A DNA stretch of 21,723 nt. It comes from a virus. The DNA lies in the IMG/VR virus record IMGVR_UViG_3300034160_000008, positions 1-21,723 of that record; one strand, given 5' to 3'. How positions within the stretch are numbered: the stretch's first letter is position 1; each line of letters opens with the position of its first letter. Shown here in pieces: positions 15,426 through 21,723 of the stretch. The translations under genes were made by a program, and so were the position numbers. The notes under the pieces were generated by a model, which was not told the DNA's origin, searched no databases, and was given only the letters and a program-made list of their open reading frames with translations.

Positions 15426-16451
15426 TTAACCCTGCGTATCCGCGATGATCGCATGGGCAGCTTCGTTACCAACCCACAGCGTGTACTGCGAGCTGATCAA
15501 GGTGTTGTCAGTGAGACCGGTGCGCGCCAGCGGCTGCTGACGAGTCGGCCACATATTGCACACGGCCACGTAGTCCGGGTCCAGGATGTGAACGTCAGCA
15601 CCAACGCTGAAGCGGTCCGGAACGATGGTCACTTCACCAAAGTCCGACTTGTACACGTCAACAGCGCTGATCAGCTTCTGGCTGTCAGTGGAGTTGTAGC
15701 GCGTGCCATAAGCGTTGAAGGTCTTCGAGATGAGACGCTTGTTGGTCGGGCTGCAGAGCACGTAACGGGGACGACCGCCAGAGTTCCAAGCAGCCTGGAT
15801 GCCGTTGTTCAGAAGGTCTTCAGTCAGTGCACGCAGAGTGCCGGCGCCTGCAGCAGCGTTCGGGTAGCCGTTGGTGGAGCCCGACAGGGTCGGAGCGGTA
15901 CCAGTGGCGCCGCGCTGAGCATTAGTCAGGTAGAAAGCCGGCATGCCAGCCGCCTGGCGGGTCGTCGCACCGTTAGCCGCACCGGGAACCGCCGGCACGT
16001 TCTGAAGGAGAAGCGTTTCCTTGTCGCGCTTCAGCTCGAGCAGCTTGTAGGTGATCTGCTTGGACTTCATCAGAATCTGCGCAGCGTCATCCACAGCCTG
16101 GGAAGTGTCAGACAGCTTCAGGTTCTTCACAGAAATCTGCGTGTAGTTGCCGCGACGCGAGGCATAGTCAGGGGTGCTGACAGCCGGCGCATCTTCACCT
16201 TCTGCAACGCGGTTCGAAGAGTTCACTGCAGCCAGGGCAAGCAGCGGCCATTCGTGATAAGTGTTGGTGCACTTACCGCCGTCCGTAGCAATCATGCTCA
16301 TGAACGGGGTCTCAGTCGGGGTGATACGGTTCTCAGCGTCCTGGAGGTCCTCGCGGATCACCTTGGCATTGTAGGTCTGAGCAGCCGAAGCATTGACCGC
16401 GTGCAGCACAGCGGCATACAGCGGGAGGGTAAGATTCCGAAGACGGAACAT
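15426..16451 (-). CDS. Major capsid protein, SU10-like (DUF5309-type)
   Basis: A 341-residue major head protein. From residue 25 on it fits the SU10-like capsid family: TYNAKVIREDLQDAENRITP and TETPFMSMI, then TNTYHEWPLLALAAVNSSNR followed by VAEGEDAPAV. Later come a helix KSKQITYKLLELKRDKETLL and a C-terminal part (VTIVPDRFSVGADVHILDPD). Such proteins form HK97-fold capsids. The start ATG has GGAGA seven bases ahead. Residues 1-24 (including LPLYAAVLHAVNASAA) are an unusual hydrophobic, signal-like extension before the usual family start. The gene is visibly more GC-rich than its neighbours, as expected for strong expression. Confidence 0.88.
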   Translation of the reverse strand: MFRLRNLTLPLYAAVLHAVNASAAQTYNAKVIREDLQDAENRITPTETPFMSMIATDGGKCTNTYHEWPLLALAAVNSSNRVAEGEDAPAVSTPDYASRRGNYTQISVKNLKLSDTSQAVDDAAQILMKSKQITYKLLELKRDKETLLLQNVPAVPGAANGATTRQAAGMPAFYLTNAQRGATGTAPTLSGSTNGYPNAAAGAGTLRALTEDLLNNGIQAAWNSGGRPRYVLCSPTNKRLISKTFNAYGTRYNSTDSQKLISAVDVYKSDFGEVTIVPDRFSVGADVHILDPDYVAVCNMWPTRQQPLARTGLTDNTLISSQYTLWVGNEAAHAIIADTQG

Positions 16452-16654
16452 TGGGAATTCTCCATATTGAGGTTTTCTGGGGTTTTATTGCCAGCATCCA
16501 CACCCTCCTTACGGCTTAGGTGTTTCCGATCCTCACTATGTGTTTTCCCAACCCCTAGACTGCGCTGTCGCGGTTGGCACATCAGTGTGTTCTATTTGGC
16601 TTAGAACATTGGTCTAGTCAGACGGAGCGTTACCTCCGTCTAGTAGGCCCATGT
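16452..16654 (-). promoter_or_regulatory. Structured leader before the capsid gene
   Basis: A 203-base noncoding gap, the longest in the late region, lies between scaffold and capsid genes. It contains two perfect inverted repeats: AGACGGAG/CTCCGTCT (16620-16641, 6-base loop) and TGTTCTA/TAGAACA (16588-16608, 7-base loop). Neither is followed by a T-run on the transcribed strand, so simple termination is unlikely. They could mark RNA processing, a partial terminator or a promoter region for abundant capsid mRNA. I could not find a convincing sigma70 promoter in it. An extra AAGGAGG lies at 16504-16510, with an out-of-frame ATG at 16497. Confidence 0.45.
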
Positions 16655-17698
16655 TTAGTAACCGGTCTGCTTAGTCCTTGCACGCGGTGCCGACACAAGA
16701 AGCGTGGCAGCAACGTCGTCAATTGAACCGCTCTGCGCAGCACGAGCTAACGCAGCTTTTTCAGCCTTGACCGCATTCATCTTAGCACCAAAATTCTGCG
16801 AGCCCGGCCGAAGGAGAGGCTTGGGCTGCTGCCGCGGAGCACCGGCTGCTTTACCCTGACGAGCATTTTTGGCCTCAACCAACGCACGATATTTCATAGC
16901 ATCAGTGAGAACCAGCAAATGACGATGATCAACAATGCTAGCAATTTCTTCGTCATTAAACCCGTAAGCACGACCCGTCTTATTCCAGTTTTCGCTAAGC
17001 TTGCGAGCACTTTCAGCATTCTTAAGCTCAGGCATCTTTTTCATAAGAATGTCGGCCTGCTCAGCCGCAAACTCTTCCTGGCGCTTAGCCATCAGTGCAC
17101 GCTGCTGTTGCTGAGTCTCATAAGCAGCCTGCTGTACCTGCCGGCGCCTATTCTGCGTCTCTTGAATCTTGTCTTTCTCAAGCAAATAACGGCTCGGATC
17201 AAGCCTACGCAGCTGTTCCAAATCAACCTCGGGCTGCTCAGCCTGGGCAAGAATAGAATCCAAAGCAGTGAGGCGCTCATGCGTAGCGTTAAGCTGCTTC
17301 ATAAGCTCAGTCGTAACAACTTCCTGCTGCTTACGATACTCGCTAGCCTGCTGGACGCGCTGTTCAATTGCCTTGTTACCGCTATACGCGGCCTTCAATT
17401 CTTTCAGCTTAGCCTTAGTGGGCGCGCCATCCACAGTAACATCATACTCGACGTCATCAGGGTCTACCTGGACATCATCAGCATAATCTTCCTCAGTGTC
17501 GTCGCCTTCAAGCAGATCAACGTCTTCAAGATCAACAGAGTTGTCAACGTCGTCTTCGCCAACCTGGTCGTCACCTTCAGCCACACGGTTTGAAGGGTTA
17601 GCAGGTGTTTTGGTTACGGGCGCGTCTTCTGAGCCTACAAATAGGCTTTCAGCAACAGCGTCCAATCCGCCTTCAAATGTTTCGTTCTCGCCCGGCAT
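16655..17698 (-). CDS. Capsid scaffolding protein (putative)
   Basis: A 347-residue protein immediately before the capsid gene. Residues 1-90 are very acidic (VGEDDVDNSVDLEDVDLLEG, DDTEEDYADD). Residues about 90-235 are a long Gln/Glu/Lys-rich coiled coil (IEQRVQQASEYRKQQEVVTT, RRRQVQQAAYETQQQQRALM). The C-terminal part is basic (RQGKAAGAPRQQPKPLLRPG) and ends KQTGY. Acidic N-terminus, coiled coil and basic capsid-binding C-terminus are typical of podoviral scaffolds. It contains SNRVAEGDD at 36-44, almost identical to a segment of the capsid protein. The start overlaps the previous gene's stop (TAATG). Confidence 0.8.
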   Translation of the reverse strand: MPGENETFEGGLDAVAESLFVGSEDAPVTKTPANPSNRVAEGDDQVGEDDVDNSVDLEDVDLLEGDDTEEDYADDVQVDPDDVEYDVTVDGAPTKAKLKELKAAYSGNKAIEQRVQQASEYRKQQEVVTTELMKQLNATHERLTALDSILAQAEQPEVDLEQLRRLDPSRYLLEKDKIQETQNRRRQVQQAAYETQQQQRALMAKRQEEFAAEQADILMKKMPELKNAESARKLSENWNKTGRAYGFNDEEIASIVDHRHLLVLTDAMKYRALVEAKNARQGKAAGAPRQQPKPLLRPGSQNFGAKMNAVKAEKAALARAAQSGSIDDVAATLLVSAPRARTKQTGY

Positions 17699-17907
17699 TA
17701 TCGTGACATCCTTACATCATTAGCAATTTCGGTTAACTTTCCCTGCAACCGATCTAGGGCTCGTGCTTCGTCTCGTAGCTTGATAAGCGCAGCTACGTCG
17801 TCAGTCTCCATCATCGAACTAGCAATGTCTTGCTTCATAGAAAGGAACAGTTGGTCAAAATACTGGTTTTCGACAATAGCCAGAATCTGAACTTTAATCG
17901 GGTCCAT
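17698..17907 (-). CDS. Small helical protein between Acb2/Tad1-like gene and scaffold
   Basis: The start is the ATG at 17907 (MDPIKVQILAIVENQYFDQL), which overlaps the previous stop (TGATG); GAAGG lies ten bases upstream. The frame is open to 17931, but that N-terminus overlaps the anti-defence gene. The 69 residues are two probable helices (FDQLFLSMKQDIASSMMETD; LIKLRDEARALDRLQGKLTE). Small helical proteins occur between portal and scaffold genes in many podoviruses; the function is unknown. Coupling to the scaffold by TAATG suggests matched production. Confidence 0.6.
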   Translation of the reverse strand: MDPIKVQILAIVENQYFDQLFLSMKQDIASSMMETDDVAALIKLRDEARALDRLQGKLTEIANDVRMSR

Positions 17908-18098
17908 CAGAAATTTGCCTTCACAGCCCACATAGCGGCTTGCTCGTAATTTGTCAGCGCAAGAGCTTTGCGACGACCATCAGGTACGTTGTCTTCCACA
18001 AACTGAATAAGTTCTTCAGTCATGCTTTTGATCTTTGCAACCACTTCGTTGCCCGAAGGGTTAAAGTTAGGAATTGTCGTTACTTTCTCGCCCGTCAT
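17907..18098 (-). CDS. Acb2/Tad1-like anti-defence protein (cyclic nucleotide sponge)
   Basis: A 63-residue helical hairpin. Helix one (about 16-37, GNEVVAKIKSMTEELIQFVE) is joined by PDGR (39-42) to helix two (RKALALTNYEQAAMWAVKA). The signature ELI...(V/I)E...P-x-G/S-R-x-K-(A/S)-LALT-x-x-E-x-A-x-MWA is that of the Acb2/Tad1 hairpin domain (formerly DUF7681). In characterised phages members bind cyclic oligonucleotides (CBASS) or gcADPR-type (Thoeris) signals and so block host immunity. The start ATG overlaps the portal stop (ATGA), with GGAGA seven bases ahead; its stop overlaps the next start. It sits inside the late head operon between portal and scaffold. The family match is by eye; the ligand is unknown. 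Confidence 0.72.
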   Translation of the reverse strand: MTGEKVTTIPNFNPSGNEVVAKIKSMTEELIQFVEDNVPDGRRKALALTNYEQAAMWAVKANF

Positions 18099-20317
18099 TG
18101 TACGCTCTCCGTTGTTTGCTGTGCAGCCTGCTGTGCAGCCATATCGGCATCTGCTTCCATTTGTTCACGAGCTACGCCGAGCTTGTACATATCGGCATAG
18201 AATTTAAGCATTGCTGCATCACGCTTTTGCTCAGACTCAATAAGTACCGCGCGCAGGTCCTGCATATTCTTGGTCTGCTGCTGCATCAGCTCACCCTGGA
18301 GCTTCTGTACTTCTGCGGCATGCTGTTGCTGCATCTTAGCAATAGCTTCCTGGAATTTCAGCTGGTTTTTCTGAGCTTCAACCTGGACCATTTCCTTCAT
18401 GGCGTCGGCCTGCTGCTTCTGTATCATCAGCTGAGCCTGACCAGCCTGAATCTGCATATCAGAGCTCTGCTTAGAAGCTGCCTTCTGATCCTGGTCAAGT
18501 TTCTGAACCATCATCGGAGGCACCCACGGCAAGTAGTCTGTCGTGTTGTGAATGCCAGAAAGCCTCAGCATTGTAGCCCAGCTATTGCGCAGATTATCCC
18601 AATTACACAGGGGATTAGCAGGACCTGCCTTTTCAAGAAGCGCGGTCTGAAACTGAATAAGACCCTGGAGAACCATCTTCTTTTCGTCAATCTTACCAGA
18701 GCCAAGACCAACATTGATCTTGATGCTCATGTCGTCCGTCCACGCGGAAGGAACAACTGTTGCATAGCCCCACGCCGTCTTAACGCTCTGAGGCCCTTCA
18801 AGCTCGTGAATAGCCACGTTCATAATAGTATTGAACAGCGACTTAACACCAGTCTCACCAAGGTTACGCGCCATCATCTCAATGCGCGCATCACTATTAG
18901 ATACCATTGCACCTGCGCCTACACGAGACGTGGACTGCAGTGCATCTGGATCAATACCCTGGCTAAGCTTAGTAATGCCAGTGCGCTTCTCGGACACTTC
19001 TTGCATAAACTGCAGTACCGGAAGCGTTTGGGACATCGTGGCTGGCGTCACCAGCTCTTCAACCATGCCCATTTCTTTAACGCGGATAATTGCGCCAATA
19101 TCGCCATTCTTAAGATCGTTAAGGTTGACCTTAGCTTCATTGGCAGCAGTACGAGGGCTATTGACCAAGGCTGCGTTATCAATGATAGACCGCATCATTG
19201 CAGTCTGCGCATCCTGATCCTGGATCAGATCTTCAGCCAGCGAAATGGGCGCAAACACGTGGGGCTGAATGACCGACTTAGCTACTGCAAACGGCACGTA
19301 GTTCACGGGTTCGTTCGACAGCACTTCATAGTTAATGCCACCACATACAATGCGACGCAGCTCTTGAACGCCATCACCGTCAACATCAAGCCACACATAA
19401 GCTTCCGTCAGAATAATGGTCGCCGACAAAGGGTCAATGTCTTTGGTATTGTCGGTGTTAGTATTGGTGTAGCCACGACGATCATCGCGCTCAGTAGTCG
19501 TCTGCTCGTCATCAGTAGATGCAAGCTCAAGCAGGTCTTCTTCCGGGTACCCAAGAGCTACACCGTCAGCAACTGTGACCTCACGACGATGCGCTAGAAC
19601 CTGGAAGTCATACTGCGACTTTGCATTGGCGTCATAAATAAATTCTTCAGGCGGAATCGGGTCAAGATGCCAAATGGTTCTTTCAACCAGCTGGGTATAA
19701 ACATTTGTCTCTTCATCAGCTTCTGTCAGCTGAGGAGCGCCAGCCTCACCCTCGAGCAAATCCTCGGGGTCAGCTGCATCCATAGGTCCAACCAGCGCCT
19801 CAGGGGGCGAGTCCTCGGCAACTGGCTGTTCCCCCTCTGTGCCCATGCCCACCGGGGGAGGAGTGACAGGCACATAAGCGTGTACGGGGACTTTCTTTTT
19901 CTCAACCCAAACCTTGACTACACCAAGACGTGCCTTAAGAGCATCGGTAGACATAGAAATGAGCGACGTGTAACCATCGAATTTGTCATACACATGGTTA
20001 CAGAAAATGGTAGCTTCCTTAGTAGACTTTTCACCCTTCGGGTCATCGGTCCAAAATTCAGCAATCGTGTCAGTCTGCGTAAAGATACGCGCCACTGAAG
20101 GGATAACGGAATTAACACCGGACCGCACGCAGTCCACAATAACCTGGGAACGGCCAGGAAGGCTGTCAAGATCGGTGCCACCCTGATAGTACAAGTCTGC
20201 CAGCTCGCGATTGGGCTGCAGGTCCTGTTCCATAAAGTTTACGGCATCTTGCAATACACGCTGCATGTACTTCTGTACACGCGCAGGAGTAATGCCCTTG
20301 ACTTCTTTTTTAGCCAT
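18095..20317 (-). CDS. Portal protein, SU10-like
   Basis: A 740-residue portal, the ring through which DNA enters and leaves the head. The N-terminal region is typical of long podoviral portals: FMEQDLQPNRELADLYYQGG and LPGRSQVIVDCVRSGVNSVI, then ARIFTQTDTIAEFWTDDPKG. The core includes KRTGITKLSQGIDPDALQST and RVGAGAMVSNSDARIEMMAR. Residues about 610-735 form a long Gln-rich helix (the barrel region; IAKMQQQHAAEVQKLQGELM). An acidic Pro-rich insertion lies at about 150-205 (EDLLEGEAGAPQLTEADEET). The ATG overlaps the terminase stop (TAATG). Size and order after terminase leave little doubt. Confidence 0.88.
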   Translation of the reverse strand: MAKKEVKGITPARVQKYMQRVLQDAVNFMEQDLQPNRELADLYYQGGTDLDSLPGRSQVIVDCVRSGVNSVIPSVARIFTQTDTIAEFWTDDPKGEKSTKEATIFCNHVYDKFDGYTSLISMSTDALKARLGVVKVWVEKKKVPVHAYVPVTPPPVGMGTEGEQPVAEDSPPEALVGPMDAADPEDLLEGEAGAPQLTEADEETNVYTQLVERTIWHLDPIPPEEFIYDANAKSQYDFQVLAHRREVTVADGVALGYPEEDLLELASTDDEQTTTERDDRRGYTNTNTDNTKDIDPLSATIILTEAYVWLDVDGDGVQELRRIVCGGINYEVLSNEPVNYVPFAVAKSVIQPHVFAPISLAEDLIQDQDAQTAMMRSIIDNAALVNSPRTAANEAKVNLNDLKNGDIGAIIRVKEMGMVEELVTPATMSQTLPVLQFMQEVSEKRTGITKLSQGIDPDALQSTSRVGAGAMVSNSDARIEMMARNLGETGVKSLFNTIMNVAIHELEGPQSVKTAWGYATVVPSAWTDDMSIKINVGLGSGKIDEKKMVLQGLIQFQTALLEKAGPANPLCNWDNLRNSWATMLRLSGIHNTTDYLPWVPPMMVQKLDQDQKAASKQSSDMQIQAGQAQLMIQKQQADAMKEMVQVEAQKNQLKFQEAIAKMQQQHAAEVQKLQGELMQQQTKNMQDLRAVLIESEQKRDAAMLKFYADMYKLGVAREQMEADADMAAQQAAQQTTESVQ

Positions 20318-21591
20318 TATACGTACGTCCCTCTAGCGTCTCGCGCAATCGGCTCATCCCAATCGGAATGCGATGCGCTAAAGTATTCGTTCATGCTCAT
20401 GATGGCATATCGCATAGCATCAGCACCGTTGGAATACTTGTCATGCCGAGGCTTATTGCGGAGAACCTGGTGCTTGCTGTTGTAATCGCTACGATAGTTG
20501 CGCAGCGCTTTGATGCCTTCTTTACAGCCTTCAGCATCAAACCACATACGCGAAAATGCCATGCGCACAGCGTTGATGCCATCCTCTACGCTAGTACGGC
20601 TCAGCACTTCTACATTCACATTGCGGTCTTCAAAGATCTGAACGCGGGATTTACCCACACCAAGCTCACGCACCTTCGCATCATGCGGCAGGTATACGGT
20701 GTCTACGGGATAGTCCAAGTTCTTGAGCCACGTGATATAATGGTCAAGACTCTTTCCTGTGTTGGCGTAGTATTTAAGGAAGCGCCATTCGTTTGCGTAC
20801 AGCTGGTAAACCCAAATCGCCGTAGCATCCGCCATGCCCAAGTCAATAGCAGCGTAGACTTCCAGGCTCTCGTCTCTGGCCACACGCTTAATGCGCCCTT
20901 CTTCTTGGGCGGTCTCAATATTAGATGCATAATAGTTACCCGGGAATGCAGCGGAGAAGCTAACTTCATACTCACGCTCAAACGCTTCAGGCGTCAGCAT
21001 CTTTCTTGCAGCAGCTAGTTCCTCGGGGTCCAGGATATGGCTCTCACTGGCCTTCAGGCGCATGTGGTACCAGTCTGGGTCATTCTGCGCATTCTGATAC
21101 AGGTCGAAGAACACGTCTTCACCCATCGGGGTACCGATGAAGATAGCCTTACCCTTACGGTCTGAAAGAGCAGGACGTACAACACCCTCCCAAATCGCCG
21201 ATAGATCCATGGACGCCGGCTCGTCAAATGCAGCCGTATCAGCATAAATACCACGAATACGATCAGGGTTTTCAGCCCCGTACAGCCTAATAGAAGCACC
21301 AGTAGGAAAAGTGCACCGTAGTTCGGCCTCATGGAAGTCCATACCCGGGATTTCACGAGTATAGTGCTTTAAATATTTCCAGGAAATATCTTTTGCCTGG
21401 GCAAATGAAGGAGCAATGAAGATACCACGCGGGTTAGGCAACGGGCACTGGAGTACCGTCTTAATCTGCTCATTCAGAACAGACACAGTCTTACCAGCAC
21501 GTCGATGGCATACCAGAATAGAAAAGCGCTTACCCGAGTTATGGAACGGGATAAACGCCTTTCTCGGCTGATATGGGATATTAATCTTCAA
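20317..21591 (-). CDS. Terminase large subunit
   Basis: A 424-residue DNA-packaging motor. The ATPase domain has Walker A CHRRAGKT (28-35), Walker B with the catalytic Glu in AAFDEPA (Asp123, Glu124) and the coupling motif IFIGTPMG (150-157). The nuclease domain has probable metal-binding residues Asp250 (AIDLGMADAT), Asp304 (HDAK) and Asp391 (YSNGADAMRYA). The start is a TTG at 21591: an in-frame stop lies two codons before it, no ATG is available until residue 84, and AGGA lies nine bases upstream. It overlaps the previous gene's stop (TTGA). It is followed by the portal gene, with overlapping codons. Confidence 0.93.
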   Translation of the reverse strand: MKINIPYQPRKAFIPFHNSGKRFSILVCHRRAGKTVSVLNEQIKTVLQCPLPNPRGIFIAPSFAQAKDISWKYLKHYTREIPGMDFHEAELRCTFPTGASIRLYGAENPDRIRGIYADTAAFDEPASMDLSAIWEGVVRPALSDRKGKAIFIGTPMGEDVFFDLYQNAQNDPDWYHMRLKASESHILDPEELAAARKMLTPEAFEREYEVSFSAAFPGNYYASNIETAQEEGRIKRVARDESLEVYAAIDLGMADATAIWVYQLYANEWRFLKYYANTGKSLDHYITWLKNLDYPVDTVYLPHDAKVRELGVGKSRVQIFEDRNVNVEVLSRTSVEDGINAVRMAFSRMWFDAEGCKEGIKALRNYRSDYNSKHQVLRNKPRHDKYSNGADAMRYAIMSMNEYFSASHSDWDEPIARDARGTYV

Positions 21592-21722
21592 GAGATGCTA
21601 TCCTTTATGCCTTCGTAAAGGGGAGAACTTTCCCGCACAGTTTCTTTATGTTGGCCCTCAGCATCATTCCAAGTAATTTCAATTTTCGCGGGGACCTTGG
21701 CGTTTCGGTCAGGCTCAAGATA
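21588..21722 (-). CDS. 3' end of upstream gene (possible small terminase)
   Basis: The last 44 codons of a minus-strand gene whose start lies beyond the window. The visible end is YLEPDRNAKVPAKIEITWND, then AEGQHKETVRESSPLYEGIK and DSIS. Its TGA (21588-21590) shares bases with the TTG start of the large terminase, so the two are coupled. The gene before a large terminase is often the small terminase subunit, but the visible tail does not prove it. Confidence 0.5.
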   Translation of the reverse strand, partial: YLEPDRNAKVPAKIEITWNDAEGQHKETVRESSPLYEGIKDSIS

Positions 21723-21723
21723 G

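Noticed and set aside
16358-16582. 74-codon minus-strand frame across the capsid leader and capsid start
   Set aside because: It overlaps the capsid gene out of frame, has no domain character, and its first ATG lacks a ribosome site.
15453-16604. 383-codon plus-strand open frame opposite the capsid gene
   Set aside because: Antisense shadow created by the GC-rich capsid gene; the minus-strand product is a recognisable capsid protein.
18074-19597. 507-codon plus-strand open frame opposite the portal gene
   Set aside because: Antisense shadow: the portal on the minus strand has clear family features and proper start/stop overlaps. The plus-strand product is Cys/His/Leu-rich with no recognisable domain or ribosome site.

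Overview
This window is part of a tailed double-stranded DNA phage genome (Caudoviricetes) with a short-tailed, podovirus-like virion. The large terminase, a 740-residue portal with a long helical C-terminus, an SU10-like major capsid protein, a small adaptor and a large nozzle-type tail protein together resemble the head-tail plan of SU10/phiEco32-like podoviruses. A T4-type endolysin and several small membrane proteins point to a Gram-negative host. One 88-residue protein resembles the end of a gene-transfer-agent spike-base family, which hints weakly at an alphaproteobacterial link. No integrase, repressor, tRNA, insertion sequence or CRISPR array was seen.

Layout. Positions 1-1093 carry four small plus-strand genes of unknown function, probably an early or accessory block. 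They converge on a bidirectional terminator at 1095-1134. From 1138 to the right edge everything is on the minus strand and reads as one tightly packed late region. In transcription order (right to left) it runs: the end of an upstream gene (possibly small terminase), large terminase, portal, a 63-residue Acb2/Tad1-like anti-defence protein, a 69-residue helical protein, scaffold, a 203-nt leader, major capsid protein, four small proteins, adaptor, an Ig-like protein, a Gly-rich protein and a tail fibre. A lysis block follows (two small membrane proteins, GH24 endolysin, holin-like protein, two more membrane proteins). Then come the nozzle, a collagen-like fibre, a fibre-assembly-type protein, and a run of probable internal or ejection proteins ending in a virion lysozyme and a 15-residue Lys/Pro-rich mini-gene.

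How it works together. Terminase packages DNA through the portal into a scaffold-built SU10-like capsid. The adaptor and nozzle close the head, two fibres contact the host, and the large alanine/glutamine-rich proteins plus the lysozyme are candidates for DNA delivery across the envelope. The endolysin with its membrane proteins releases progeny. Most neighbouring genes share stop/start codons (TAATG, ATGA, TGATG), so translation is probably coupled. Several genes that a length-filtered ORF search would miss were recovered by hand: 346-525, 1138-1185, 11226-11366 and the partial gene at 21588-21722. The most notable content is the Acb2/Tad1-like gene placed inside the head operon, a peptide shared by scaffold and capsid protein, an unusual signal-like N-terminus on the capsid protein, and a membrane-protein-rich lysis block in the middle of the tail genes.
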